Positions 23,701 to 35,387 are shown, numbered from the stretch's first letter. The stretch is 64,000 bases of DNA from Polytrichum commune (GCA_950295325.1 OX485804.1:37384001-37448000), one strand, 5' to 3'. Notes: a model not told the origin generated them from the sequence alone. Translations and numbers: made by a program.

Positions 23701-23882
23701 ATAAACAGACCCTGGGTATCTAATGTCTGCTGGTACTTGAATTGCAGGGAGCGGAAGCTGACAATCCTGAAAAGAAACGGGGTGAGGTTATCGCACGGAG
23801 TTTCCTCGAATGGTCTGAGAACAAAAAGAGATGGGCAGCTGGCGTAGAATCACAGACAACCAGAACAACTTCTTTTGGATAA
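17736..23882 (+). CDS. DUF707 family protein, nine exons, complete
   Basis: Exons: 17736-17846, 19309-19755, 20239-20322, 20510-20628, 21266-21367, 21951-22130, 22458-22524, 22798-22929, 23748-23882. All borders are GT-AG, phases agree throughout, and the product is 458 residues. The N-terminus has a single hydrophobic anchor (about residues 14-34), predicting a type II Golgi or ER membrane protein. Family hallmarks follow in order: VDRLPQTYIHRTSDYYFHRL, IVLFHYDN..W..FEW, KWWFAKRFLHPDVVAPYEY, the acidic WDEDLG (275-280), SQPAVDGDKSWPIT, FVEIQAPVFVSKVWRCVWHL, DLVMAWGLDF and GIVDTQWVVHNKIPSLGSE. The start is the first ATG after an in-frame stop at 17715. DUF707 proteins are widespread in plants; their biochemical activity is not established to my knowledge. 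The acidic motif suggests a glycosyltransferase-like role, which is inference. Introns carry repeats at 19869-20140, 20764-21129 and 21690-21882. Confidence 0.92.
19869..20140. mobile_element. diverged foldback MITE copy in DUF707 intron 2
   Basis: Carries GTTGGTTGTTTTGCAT, TTTTGGTTCATTGAGG, TTTTGGCATGCC, AATGTTCTTCGATCAAAGCC and GTTGAGTTAGAGAATAACACT, matching the element at 14259-14596 in order. It lies between exons 2 and 3 and disturbs neither splice site. Confidence 0.65.
20764..21129. mobile_element. terminal-inverted-repeat insertion in DUF707 intron 4
   Basis: The ends TTAAAGCCAGTGTTGGACTG and CAGTCCAACATTGGCTAAAA are inverted copies about 365 bp apart. The interior repeats TACCAT/GATACC motifs. 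It occupies most of the intron between exons 4 and 5. Confidence 0.6.
21690..21882 (+). repeat. dispersed repeat shared with 34206-34406
   Basis: TTTGTGTCAGGCCCACATCTT, GCTTGACACAAAATCCGG, TGGGCCCT and CCACCAATGAGAGG appear in the same order as at 34206-34406. It lies in DUF707 intron 5. Confidence 0.55.
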
Positions 23883-24565
23883 GAGAAGTTCTTTCAGAGT
23901 GACTGTAGATTCTACAGTTTCAGTTTCAGAACAGCTCGCAATTGAGCGCAGGCTATCTATTGTGAAACGCTCATCACTTTGCGAATGGGATGAGTTTCCA
24001 TAATACCCAGGAACCAACCTATCATTTGTTCCCTCACCAACTGAGAGCAATAGCTGATGTGCCTCAAGGTGATGTGGCGACCTCCTCTCCTTTGGAGCAA
24101 TTTTGTCAGGAGTAATTCTTCTGGTAGCATCAAGCAAGCGCAAATCATATATTTAATCACTTGGATTTGAAGACAGGGATTCAAATTGAAGAGGGGCGTG
24201 CATCAACATCCATAAGGTTCCTAACCTCAGGAACTGGCTCCATATTTTTCTCGACCTTTGCACTCTGCCCTATTTGTGGGGCTTTACTTGTATTTTACAA
24301 ACTGCATCAAGAAAAAATATTCCCCAGCAATGCTTGTAGGTTGTGATGTGAGAAGTCTCACAATTGTGTCCTTGTATTAGGAAACATGGTATCACATCTG
24401 AATTCGCATGGGTTGAAGTGTTATGTGTGTTGAAGAAATGCTATTTGTAAGTTTCACTTGTCAGAAAATGTGTTTCACAAATTACCCTTTTTAACATTGT
24501 ATTGTTGTTTCATTTGTATGAAGGTTCAACAACTGTTGGGATCAACTTTTCATGGAGTGTCGACA
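23883..24565 (+). other. probable 3' UTR and spacer after the DUF707 gene
   Basis: No further splice-compatible exon of the DUF707 gene follows its stop at 23880-23882. The frames in this stretch do not resemble any family I know. I take it as 3' UTR and intergenic sequence; no clear polyadenylation signal can be picked. Confidence 0.35.
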
Positions 24566-24575
24566 TTATTTAGGT

Positions 24576-24668
24576 GGCTGGGGCGAACCAACCTGTACAC
24601 TCATTCCTTGGAGGCAAGGGTTTAGGCATCCAACAAGGAATGAGTGTATGGGTTGGTTCGCCCAAATC
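24576..24668. mobile_element. 93-bp hairpin element, source of the tandem array unit
   Basis: The inverted arms GGGCGAACCAACCTGTACACT and GTGTATGGGTTGGTTCGCCC surround a short loop. This is the same hairpin found in each unit of the 7594-9752 array. A 10-bp direct repeat, TTATTTAGGT, flanks it at 24566-24575 and 24669-24678, so this copy looks like an independent insertion. A 9-10 bp duplication would fit a Mutator-type mechanism. Confidence 0.65.
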
Positions 24669-25514
24669 TTATTTAGGTCCAATCTGTTGGAAGTTGCCAT
24701 GGATGTGGCTAATTTCACGTTATTGGGTTCATCTCAATTGGGCAAGCCGTGAGATTATGGTATTCAGTTGTTGCTTACTATTTGAAGTTACATGATACTA
24801 TAAGGTTCAGTAAAGTTAAGTCTTGTATGATGTTCTGTTACGTCCAAGATTTTTTTTGCACTTAGTTTGTAAGTAGTATGTTAAAAAGGTATAGCATGTA
24901 TATATTCCCAAATTGTGAGTGACAGTAAATACCAAGATCAGATGATTGTTAACACAAAAAATTATGATCTTGCATGCTGACCACCTTGCAGCAAGGTAGT
25001 AAAATCGATCATCGAATCACTCAAATCTGTCAATATGTTTTACATAACTGGAGAATTGTACCAACATGGAGGCTAATAATTCTTGCATAACAATCCATTT
25101 ATATGCAAAACATCTAGATAATCAGACAATTGTTTGGATTTGGAAATTAGTAGACGGAGTATTGCAGCACCTCATGACTGTTTGTTGTAGTGATTTAGGC
25201 ATATGACCTTCATAGTTACAGAATTTGCAATCCAAAGCAAGATATCGATGATTTAAAGGAATAATTGTATTAATTAGGTATTGGCACTTTGGGAGTGGAA
25301 AAACGTACAGTCGCATTTTCATACATCGTTTTCAAAAAATAAGTTTTAACTATTTGTGGTACTACACCGTGTATGGTATTTAGTGTCTTTATAGCACAAT
25401 GTAAGTCCAAATAGTAAGTGACACTAAATCCAGTGTGCTTTGAGGATGCTTCCAAGAGTTCCAATGAGCACCTCCATATTCCTTGCATCTTCCCTCACAT
25501 TAGAATTATGCTTA

Positions 25515-25771
25515 AACCAATTTTTGGTCAAGAGTTGCATACAGTACTAAATTTGGTAAGCTTTTGGTTCATTCTTAGAATTAGTGGGGAGGTTTGAAGT
25601 TTGAACAAAGAATTTCGGTTCATTGAGGTTCAAACTTATTTTGGCAAAAACTAAGCGTGGCCATCAACGATGAAACTTAGAATGATCGTCATTCACACAT
25701 ACCAAACATAGAAAGTGTTGTCTGCACAACAACCTACTCCCAACCAAAAAGTCAGGTTGAATTAAAATATG
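25515..25771. mobile_element. diverged foldback MITE copy
   Basis: Has TTTGGTAAGCTTTTGG, GGGGAGGTTTGAA, TTCGGTTCATTGAGGTTCAAAC, AACAACCTACTCCCAACC and TTGAATTAAAATATGACTCT in the order of the element at 14259-14596. The remainder of 24680-26216 is AT-rich spacer with no gene I can support. Confidence 0.6.
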
Positions 25772-26216
25772 ACTCTATTGTGTCTAACTAAGCTCCAATG
25801 AGTTCCAAGATTATAACCATGGGAACTGAGAAGGGACATGCAAGAAGCAATGAAACAACAACCAAGGAAAATAACTAAACACAAAATTATCAATTAACCC
25901 AAAAGTTTCTACATTGATGATCTTCATCATCCAATGCATCCTTCAATTTAGTTTCATGAATTCAATGAATGTGCACATGAATTATGTGATGTGCAAATAA
26001 TAACCTAACACAGTGTCTCTACTCCAAGTCTTCTACCGTATGTATAGACTTTCTCCCTAGCTTCCATACCCATGACATTGGGCACACAATAGTTGGTGCT
26101 CTTTAGATTCTGAATATTTACGGGGCTCCTCATGGCAAACTCTTACAGAACAAAGCCCACATTGTATTTTTGCATCAAAAGGACAATTGTTAGAAAACAA
26201 ATTGATCTCAAGCCGC

Positions 26217-28577
26217 CTAGTTCACAAATCTGCAATGCTTGCGTATCTGTCCAGCAGTTCCAGTGAGAACCTCCACATTGGTCAAGGCCACCATGGCTTG
26301 AGCAAAGTTGGCACTGAATTGTTCTTCCTTGAGATTGTCGTAAACATATACCCAGGTCTTGGGGTTCATGACATAATCTTGGTCGGATGTGTGGAGTCCG
26401 CGGTGGTCGGCGAGAGTCTGGAAGTACGCAACATCGAACTTGCCGGGGCTGACGTACTCCATGTCAAGTGCGTTGTTGGAAGAAATCGATGGGCATTGCT
26501 TCATCAGTGACTCGTAGAACCGCTGTGGCAGGAATGGGTCCACTCTAGTTGGGCATGCGTTCGTGTAAATCCTATCTTTGATGTTTTGGCAATGAGATTT
26601 GCCGATGGTGTGTGCTCCTGGAGTATAATATATGAGAAACACATATACATTACAAACCACGAATGGATGGGACACCCAAGAGTTCCAACAAGACTAATCT
26701 GGCTAACACAAAGATACCTTCGAGACATCCCTCCACAACCCCCTACCAACCGAACTAAACTCCAACAAGCCCTCCACCACAACACCCTACCCTCCTCTAC
26801 ACTCGCCTTCCTCATAGACCCCTTTCTCACTTATACACTCATACTATTCCAGCCCCTTCACATGCCCCCTCGAACTCCATACCAATCACCCCTCCCCCCC
26901 CCACACCGCACAAGACGCAACCTTTGGAGCGCAGGGCACAACACACACCACCCAATGGGCTGTCCTTGAGTTTAGACACTAGCACTCCTCTCGCCTGCCA
27001 AAAAGATTTAGCAAAATATAGGAAGGAAAACAAAACAAAACAAGGGATCTACATCATGACACAAGTGCAAAATTGTGATGATCATTGCACTAGTCCTAAC
27101 GTGCAAAGGAAGCTCAAACAACTAAAGTTGTTCGTGAAGAGTTTACAAGTTTGTGTAAAAACCTGCGAGAGTAACCATTTGTTGAGCGGTGAGCCCCTTT
27201 TTGGCGAACATTGGGAGGAGCTGATCCACTTTCATGGATGGCAGAGGCAACTCCTGTGCAGGCTCAGCTGCGTTGGAGACGAATCCGTCCTTGCGCCCAG
27301 CTGGGACTGGCCACCCTTGTCCTCCGGTCAGCTTCACACTGTCCCTGCTCGCGAATGCCAGAATATCAGCACAAGAGACGACGCCGGGGCATGCCTTCTC
27401 CACTGCGGCCTTTGCAACGTCGATGACTTCAAATCCGTGTAGAGCGGCGTTGATGGCCGCTGTCTTCTCCGATCGCGGACCGTCGAGAAGCACAGATCCA
27501 TCGCATCCCTGGTGGATCACATGGCAGGCAGGCAACAACCACAGGAATCACCAAACTTGGTATAATTGCTCCCGCCTTGGATGCTTGATTAACCCTAATT
27601 TGAAACACTTGATGACACGGCTTATTTCTCGTAAGAAATTTACCACTTTTGGCTCATAGCAACCAGTCTAGTGCATGTAAACATTTCTTACCATTTCAGA
27701 CCATACAATCATCGTATAGGAGGGGGAGGACCCCGGGAGACACGGTCTTGGATTACATAACGCAAGCGTTTCATTGTAACTTTACCGACTGGACTTTTCA
27801 TAACACACTCACAGTTCTCGATATCTGAATCCCCAAAAGGAGCATTCAGGAACGACAAATCAGCAGCTGTTCTCATGTACGACAGTGGATACATGTCACC
27901 AAACTGACCAAGGAATTGAGTCAGACATTGATAGCATGTTAAGTAATTACACAACAACAAGCAATGTGCATCACTTATCATCAGTTTATGACACACCAAC
28001 GGATTCCTCACCTATCTCCTCCCGAATCTAGGACGAGGGGAAGCGTATTCTTACCCGGCAGGCCAAGATCTTGGATTAGATAACAAAATAGACTACGTGT
28101 TACATAGCATGACCTTTCCACTGCAACTGCTGAATAATCCCAAGAGGAGCGCATGAACAAAACTGACCAAGAACTTGACCCCACGTTGGTATAGAAGTTG
28201 GTGAGGACTTAGCAGCAACAAGCAATGCTACATCGCTCATGATCAGCTTGATCGTAAAACCAACATCAACCTGTCACTGATCTATAAGTCTCCTCCTGAC
28301 TCTATATATCGCAGATGAACAAGGTGGGAAGCGTTCATCATCTTACCCGAACCATGCAATCATGGTACACAAGGCGGAGGATCCCAGGAGCCACAGTCTT
28401 GTCGCTCTTGTACGCTGCCTTCATTTGGTTGAACACAACCGTCTCGACATTGGGACACGACTTGGAGTAGAATCCGACGCTTAAATTCGCTTCCACTCCT
28501 GATGCCACCACCGCCACCACCAATGCCGCCCACAACACCATCCTTCCCCCCATTGCACCAAGCAGGCTCCTCTGCAA
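26217..28577 (-). CDS. class III (secretory) peroxidase, three exons
   Basis: Exons on the minus strand: 28577-28347, 27508-27163, 26617-26217. Phases fit and the product is 325 residues, the usual length. A signal peptide covers about the first 30 residues. The distal haem side is LRLVYHDC with Arg68 and His72; most relatives have Phe where Tyr71 is. GCDGSVLLDG and ACPGVVSCADILAFASRDSV follow. The proximal haem ligand is His195 in LAGAHTIGKSHC, split by intron 2. The protein ends GQIRKHCRFVN. The conserved cysteines appear to be present. Such enzymes oxidise phenolics with H2O2 in the cell wall or apoplast. The Met after the distal Cys (HDCMVR, usually HDCFV) is unusual. Alternative starts exist at Met9 and Met13. 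Intron 1 contains degenerate copies of exon 1. Confidence 0.93.
27700..28320 (-). pseudogene. two decayed exon-1 copies inside peroxidase intron 1
   Basis: Blocks at about 27700-28010 and 28030-28310 resemble each other (CCAAAAGGAGC/CCAAGAGGAGC, AACTGACCAAG, CAACAAGCAATG, CTCCTCC). Each begins with a version of the exon-1 3' end: ACCATACAATCATCGTATAGG and the CCACGGTCTTGG-like stretch correspond to ACCATGCAATCATGGTACAC and CCACAGTCTTGTCGC in the live exon. The His-Asp-Cys codons are lost and frames are broken. The unit is about 310 bp, so exon 1 was tandemly duplicated twice and the inner copies decayed. Confidence 0.6.
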
Positions 28578-30853
28578 CTCACAAAAGGACCGACCGGTGC
28601 AAAATCACGTCCTAGACTTTAAGTTGGCCCCACGCTAAAATGATGAGCAACGAAGAGCTCAAGGCCGTAACTAAGAATTGGAACCAAAAACATACTTACC
28701 CTAACCCCAACTTGGTTGGCTTCAGTGTGTAAGTATACTTCTGGTTCCCGCGCCGATGCATACGCTTTCCCGCGGTTCCGTAACGCTCTCTTTACGTTAA
28801 GTAGAACCAGAAATGCATGATCTCCTTTAAAACGAGATACGTAAACTTATCCTTTGAAGATGGAATCCTTCCGATCCTCCTACCACATGCAAGTGAAGAC
28901 TCTTCCACTGTGGGCACTTGAAGCAGATGGCAACAATAGAATTATAGGCCCCACTTGCAGTTGGGGAAATGCATAGGATAATGGTAGTTGATGCCATTTG
29001 AGAATATTACTGTGATTTCTTTCAAAAACAGGGTTTAAGCTCAAGGAATCCCGCGGGCCGCTCCTGACCTGACTCTCGTTGACCTGGGGCCCCATTAAGG
29101 TTGTGTCAGCCCAGCCCCTTTCTTTATATGCTAGGTGCCTGATTATAAGGACACATGGAAGAATTGTAGGGGGAGAAATGTCTCTGTTTCCATCAGAATT
29201 ATTCAATGTTTCAAACAAGCGTTGATACGTGTCATACTCACATTTTCAAAGACCCTTTTAAATCATGTGTGGATATTAGATGTTGGCACTCAAAGTGGTG
29301 AATACCTATGTGACACATTCTAGGGGGATAAATAACAAGTACACTGTGGGGGGGGGGGGGGGGTTATAGAAAAAAGTGACGAGTTCTATATCAAATAATA
29401 GATTTTGGTTATGCCCTACTGGGAATCTACTTTGAGTGTAATGTCTATCCATTACAATAAATTTCATTGTATTTCACTTTGATGGGCTTTTCTAAAAAGT
29501 ATTGCAATGGCATACCCTAAAATGGCCTTAAACCGATTTGGGCATATTGTTGGGCTCAAAAAAGAAAGTGCATACCAAGGACCCTACTGCAATATATTTG
29601 ATATTTAGTGTTATATGGTGTTTAATATCAATATGGTAACTTTTCAGAAGACACTTCTCATGGATAAGTGAACAAATATTGTCATGGATGATGGATGAGT
29701 TCATCCATTGGCCAAAACCCTGGCTTCTCTTGTCAGCAGCTTGCAATGAAATATTGTCATGGATGGTTGAAATTTAGATGAAAAATCACTTCGTAAGTGA
29801 CAGTAATTGCAACACTGTAAATCTTTAATCGCCCCAAAAATTTACAGGTAATGACAAATTAAGGTGGGTTAACATTTAGTGTTGTTGACACTATGTACCA
29901 CAGTTTAAAATTAGTATTAGGCAAGACAATTAGAATGAGATGCACTAAAAATCATATTTAGTGCAATATCACAAAATAATTATGGCAATCCAACACTGAT
30001 TAGGTGATATAAAAGTTTAACCTCCACCAGTCCAGCTTGGTTTCTATACCAAATCTAGATCCAATATGCAGACTGCCAGCAGTGCACTCCAAAGACAATT
30101 CAGTTCATGCCATGAACTATTTACTCTAACCAGAAGTTTATATTGAGATTGAAGTGAAAAGAACTGCCACTGCACCTTCTCACCACAAAATTTTGTTATG
30201 TAAGTGCATCTAAATGCTTTTAAACACACTAGGATAGAACATCATCATTACATTGCAATTGAAAATTCACTAACTAAAGGTTTGCTCCTCCTTTTAAATT
30301 TGCTCACATTCCCCAAACAATCTTTACACAATTTGAGGGCAGGCGTGGATAAAAGTTCTGAATCTGATCCCCTAACCTCCACTTCAAATTGTAGCCAGTT
30401 GAACAAGGAAGCCACAGCACACATACATTCATCAACATGTCAAACTGGGCTCATTTCTCCTATTCTTTTCAATATCCTCTAGAAAAATTGCAATGTACAA
30501 ACACAGTTGTTTTGACAGAAAAATGAGAAATTGCATAGGGTATGTTTCTGAAAAGTCTCCATTATACACTGAAGGCGTCATGGGCTCTCGACATTTGCAC
30601 AGAATTATTCTGCAGTTTCAAGTCCTGCAACGACCCATTGGGATCCAAGAATTCCAGGACTGTATTCTCCTATACTCAATGGGAAGCAGCTGTTTTCTGT
30701 GTAAAATTCTGCAGATCACATAACCAGTGCCATCCAATGAAAATCCCTACCTCCAAGACATAAACCTCAAAACATAATATGAAAGAAAGCAAGGATAGAA
30801 TGAGGTTTGAAAGCTGAACATCCTAAGAATACCATGTTGAGGTCAATCATGTG
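28578..30853. other. spacer between the peroxidase and MIC19-like genes
   Basis: No coding region supported. It contains a 16-base G run (29348-29363) and AT-rich stretches with TTTAGTGT motifs like those in the inverted arms. Near 28750-28800 a short GC-rich patch may belong to the peroxidase promoter, but I see no convincing TATA box. Confidence 0.4.
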
Positions 30854-33095
30854 TCAATTCTGGATGTGTTTCTGAAAGGCCAACTTAAATGCACTTCTTT
30901 GATACTTTGTGACAATGCAACCTGCAATGTTCACAGGTTCCTTTGCAACCGGAGAAATATACACACAAGATGAAAAGAGAGACGTGAACCTGATGAACTC
31001 GTTGCGAGCATTCTTTGAAATATTTCACAGCATCAGCACATTTCAGAGGATTCTGCAACCAGTGCACAAACAACCAGTCAGATGGTGTAATTTGAAGACC
31101 CACAGGCCCAGAGAGACACCATTCTTAATTTTGGGCCTCAAGGTGTCATACAGAGGAATTTTAAATTCTGGATAATTTTAGCTAAAGTGTCAAAAGTGAC
31201 CCTATCTAGAATTATCATATTTATTGTGTCCATTGGAGTATAATAATATGTAAATTTAATTATAGAAAGATATAAGCTCATATAAATGACCCAGACTCAA
31301 AATACATATCGCATATATCTAATGACTATTGTCACATATGACATAAATTTCGCCTCCTCTTTTTTAGAAGGTTGTGCTAAATAGGGAATCAATATTCTAG
31401 ACCATATAAATGTTGTTCCAATCCTTGGGGATTCATACAGAGCATCATGAATTCTGTATAGACACACTCCTGGTCCATTAAGGGTTAATTATGGTCGTGG
31501 TTTCAGCTATGGTGTTGCCCTCTCCTCTTCTTGAGCTCATTTACCAATATTCTAGCTGGACAGACAGACAGGGTTGTCCCAGACCTCAGTATTGTTGCGG
31601 TAGCACTGCAAACATGTCTCCTTCTCGCTCTGACAAGGAATTGGCTGTATTGGGAGCCTGGTGTCGCTCTCAAAACAAAACGGAAGCTTGTTAATCAGCT
31701 GCAGAGAAGTCTGTCAGATAGCCCAAAGATCATGCATCCAAAAACGTGTACTTCAGGTTGTTGAGGCCAGTGAGAACCAAGAACATTAGAAAAGCTCCTA
31801 GCAGAACAAACTACTGAATTAAAACCAAGAGTGGAATACAAACATACCTAAATTGTTTATCTTCAAGCTCTTGAGCTAGTTGTTTCACTTTCTGAATCTC
31901 CTGCTCCTCCTGCTTTTGAAGCTTTTCTCCCATTCTCTCCTGTGTGCAGAGATCATTGTCTTGATTTAAAACCAAGTCTAGGCAGCAGTTACAATGTTAC
32001 GAATCACCACAAAAATCTGTCAATCAAATCTGATCACCAACCCATGTCCGAGGGAACCAATTGGTACTTACAGTTTCTTCCAGAACCTTGTAGATGGGAA
32101 CAAGATCTTTTTTATGGTCAGTGCTTTCATGCATCCCCGGAAGAGAAGATAAGAATGGTGGGTAAAATGGTTTTGGAATGTCCAGACTGCCACTGCCGCG
32201 ACTCTCAGCAGGAACTTCTAGCCTTGGCCTTCTTCCAGGGGCTCTTTGGGCTGGCTTTTTCGGTTTCACACCCTCTTTTGATGGCTGACTATCCTTGGTG
32301 AGTTTCAGCATCAAGTCAGGTGTCACCTGTTCATAAGATATTGCATGAGATGAATAACCTTCCATGTGTCATCAACCATTAAAATCTAGACCAAAGACAT
32401 GACCTTCAATTTTCAAAGACGCCTCCTCATTCACATGCTCCAGGAACTTCCATGGTGAGGAGACCCACTACTTCTACTTATAATCTTTTCTATCCATTGG
32501 CTTAAACCCAAGGCCTTAACCTGGATCCCATTGAAACTCCAAGGTCAAGACGCCTAAGGCCGGAATAGTGCTCAGATCGGTGCCCTTCCTAGCACTTGAT
32601 TTCCTCTGGTCTAACCAACCATAGTGGGGCATTCGGGTGAACCAGATATTTTCAACCATCCATGTGGGAACCTTAAGGGCTTGCCCTCGGGGGAAATAGG
32701 TGCAGACCGGCTTGTCTGCACCTGTTCAAGGTGTTCACCTCTAATTCTCAAGATGCCTGTTTCGGGATTACGTATAGACGTAGACCAACTCGAAGATGAA
32801 GCAAAACCATAATTCACAACTGGTGGCAACATCCTCTTAACTTAAATGAACCCAAATCTATTGACTCCACCCTTCAATAAAGAAGAATCCCAACTAGAAT
32901 ATATGATTTCTCTTAAAGTCACATCCCGGCACTTTCCCAGGAGTAGCCCCTTCCTCGTGTGCACAAATTGTGCTCGAATCCAGGATATTGACTTTCATGA
33001 ACCCCACATTTCACATTTCAGAAAACCCACTCACTGACACACATGTGTTACGAACGAAGTACCTGTAACGCAAATGCGTCATTCCCGGGAGCCAT
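30854..33095 (-). CDS. twin-CX9C CHCH protein, MIC19/CHCHD3-like
   Basis: Coding exons on the minus strand: 33095-33063 (start MAPGNDAFALQ), 32326-32072, 31939-31848, 31657-31585, 31052-30990 and probably 30871-30854; about 177 residues. Two features define it: a charged helix (about 97-127, rich in Glu, Lys and Gln) and a CHCH domain with Cys135-x9-Cys145 and Cys156-x9-Cys166, in CQSEKETCLQC and CADAVKYFKEC. Charged coiled coil plus C-terminal CHCH is the layout of MIC19/MIC25, the MICOS subunits that shape mitochondrial cristae; import would use the MIA40 disulfide relay. The acceptor of exon 5 (31657) was chosen because it is the one keeping frame; 31666 also works. The last exon is uncertain. 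An untranslated first exon lies upstream. Confidence 0.75.
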
Positions 33096-33808
33096 TGTTT
33101 ATGCTTCCCCTCAATGGAACTTCAATCGAAGACCTTGCCCCTTCGATGCTCCCAGAATCTAATATACTCCGCTACAGCTCCGATTCGCTTTACCTATAAG
33201 TTGCAACAACAAAATTGCTTGTAGATTGTCCAAAACTGATCATCAATGTGCAACAACAACACTTGGGAATTTTCGGGTATGTGTCTTCTAGGGTGTGGAA
33301 CTATTTCAAGAGGAAAAAACCAACCTAATGCTAATCACAGAATAGGAGACACATATTCTCAAGTTTTTGAATACGTGTGCTACACCTTGCCAATTCAACC
33401 TAACCCTCGAATCCAAGCTCGATTGCGAAATAAGATCCCAGCGTTAACTTCCTTCATTTACTTCCAGAATTTCGAAACTCCGCAACGTGAACTATCCGAA
33501 ATTTTAATGCTTGTAAGCATCTAAGAATACCGCAGAGTCATATTAGAAAATTTTCTTATACCACCAATCTCACTGCTCCTACCACAGAACACTCCCGGAT
33601 AGAAGTAATGAAACGCAAAACCACAAGAAACTTCAGTTCCTCCGAGATACATCCCCCAATTTCCCTTACTGCTCCAAAACCTAATTTCTCTTCGAACAGG
33701 GCAGAAGGAAAGACAGCTGAAATGAAACAGAGAATTCCACCACACTACATTTTGCAACATAATCTATAAATGAATATTAAAAAATTGTTCAGAATGGAAT
33801 TCGCATAC

Positions 33809-34030
33809 CTTGAGGACACCGAGCAGGGCCTCTAGAAGAAACTTGCAGAGGTTTGCGATCGGCGATGCACTACCGCGTTTCTGCACAAGAGTGTAGACCG
33901 AGAAGAGAGGCGACGAAAACAGGACGAAGAGGTTTCGTTGTGGGGCTCGTCCGTCGAGGGGTACTTCCATTCGTCGATTTCCGTCCGTCGGCTATCCATC
34001 CATCTCCACAGGACCTCTTTCAATCTTCAT
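33809..34030 (-). other. untranslated first exon of the MIC19-like gene
   Basis: GC-richer block on the minus strand ending TCCTCAAG followed by GTATGCG, a good splice donor. It follows the TATA box at 34047-34057. Its ATG codons open only short frames, so I treat it as 5' UTR. It is closely similar to 58240-58462 on the plus strand, and the similarity continues about 550 bp into the intron. Confidence 0.6.
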
Positions 34031-34046
34031 CCACAGAAGCCCAAGT

Positions 34047-34057
34047 CTATTTATAAT
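34047..34057 (-). promoter_or_regulatory. TATA box of the MIC19-like gene
   Basis: On the minus strand this reads ATTATAAATAG, about 25-30 bp before the probable start of exon 1. The related first exon at 58240 has ATATAAATA at a similar distance. Confidence 0.5.
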
Positions 34058-34205
34058 TCGTTAACTGGAGAGTCATCCACTCCAGCCTCGGTAATGCTTA
34101 GAGCCACTTCAACATGAACCAAAGGCTGTGTCCATGTAATTCTGAGGGCCTTTGACTCTCATCCAAAGGCTATGTCATTTGCTTAATTGACATGGTTTGA
34201 TGGAC

Positions 34206-34406
34206 TTTGTGTCGGGCCTACTTCTTGAAGATAGGTTTGACACAAATTCCGGCAAGTCATGAAATATTGTTTCTAGTTTGTTATGTAAAAATTCATGTAG
34301 ACTTTTCATGTATGATAATTCTTTTGGGCCCTTAGGCCTTCACCTTCTAGTGTGAAGTGAACTTGTATGGTGGCGGCCTTTTCGACCAATGAGAGATCTT
34401 AGAATG
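34206..34406 (+). repeat. dispersed repeat shared with 21690-21882
   Basis: TTTGTGTCGGGCCTACTTCTT, GGTTTGACACAAATTCCGG, TGGGCCCTTAGGCCTT and CGACCAATGAGAG match the DUF707 intron-5 repeat in order. It lies just upstream of the MIC19-like promoter. Confidence 0.5.
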
Positions 34407-34496
34407 CAATGTTCACCGACTTTCAATCTCGTGCATGAAGTGGCCCTTCGAAGTGATGGCCGACGTAAGGTCATCTGTGACAACTGACCATACCAT

Positions 34497-35189
34497 GAAC
34501 TTAGACCAAGATATAGTTGGTCTATGATTGTACTTAAATGTTATTAAGAAAATAAATTGAGTTTCTTCAACTCATTATTGGATTGATTGTTGATTATTAT
34601 GAAGTCGTTGCAACAAAGTTGGTGGCAAACCTATGGGAGGTTTGTTACAAAGACTTCACAATAATCAACTATCAATCCAATAGTGAGTTGAAAAAAGTTA
34701 GTTTATTGGCTCTGTCTGTAGGACAGAGACTATGCATCAACTTCTTCGTTTCAAGAGCAAATTTCCTAACCACTTTGTGTTCACACTTGGACGTTACTTG
34801 TTCTTGTTATTTTTGGTCCACTTTATGTAATGTGGATGTTAACTATAGTTTATATATATATATATATACATACATATAAGTGCTCCCTAAAATGCATTGA
34901 AAGAAATCTAGTTAACTATAGTTATTTTGGCAGTTCTTGATTATTTATTTTAAAAATTTCAGGTGATAAATGAGTAGCTTCAATCCTTGACCCGTGTTTG
35001 AGAAGAAGGTGCACAAAATCCAAGAAAGGTTTGGTATAGTGGATAGCCATGGATTGGCATGAGCAAAGTAATCAGCTATAATTATAGTCTTTCATAGCAA
35101 AGGACAGAGCCTCATGGTTCTACCGTTTTCTTGTTTATTTAATAGCATCTAAGTACAATCACATACCAACTATATCTTGGTCTAAGCTC
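34497..35189. mobile_element. nested foldback element, about 690 bp
   Basis: Outer arms at 34497-34548 and 35139-35189 are inverted copies around AGACCAAGATATAGTTGG. A second inverted pair lies inside (about 34572-34608 and 34652-34697, TTATTGGATTGATTGTTGAT and its inverse). A TA run and a CTAGTTAACTATAG-type segment (34875-34945) follow; that segment recurs near 52130-52230 and 52580-52720. Confidence 0.5.
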
Positions 35190-35387
35190 AGCCACCCAAC
35201 CATAGAGAAGAGATCTCAACCAAAAGAGAGCTTCCACCTTCTCTCCCCGAGCCTTATTCTCCTAAGTTCCCTCATCATAGGAACTAGTAGTCTATCTTTA
35301 GTCTTTGAGCTTTTATTTCATGATTAGATCTAGTTCATAGAACTTAAAAACTTAAAGTCCTTTACCTTCTAAATCTGGAGTGGTCTA

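Noticed and set aside
23850-24184. minus-strand frames opposite the DUF707 3' end
   Set aside because: They overlap the last coding exon and its 3' UTR, and look like shadow frames with no family match.
24552-24795. overlapping short frames as small genes
   Set aside because: They are produced by the 93-bp hairpin element and its flanks.
29348-29363. 16-base G run as a G-quadruplex regulator
   Set aside because: Single homopolymer runs like this and those at 2624-2636 and 13344-13354 are common slippage products or assembly errors, with no gene context here.
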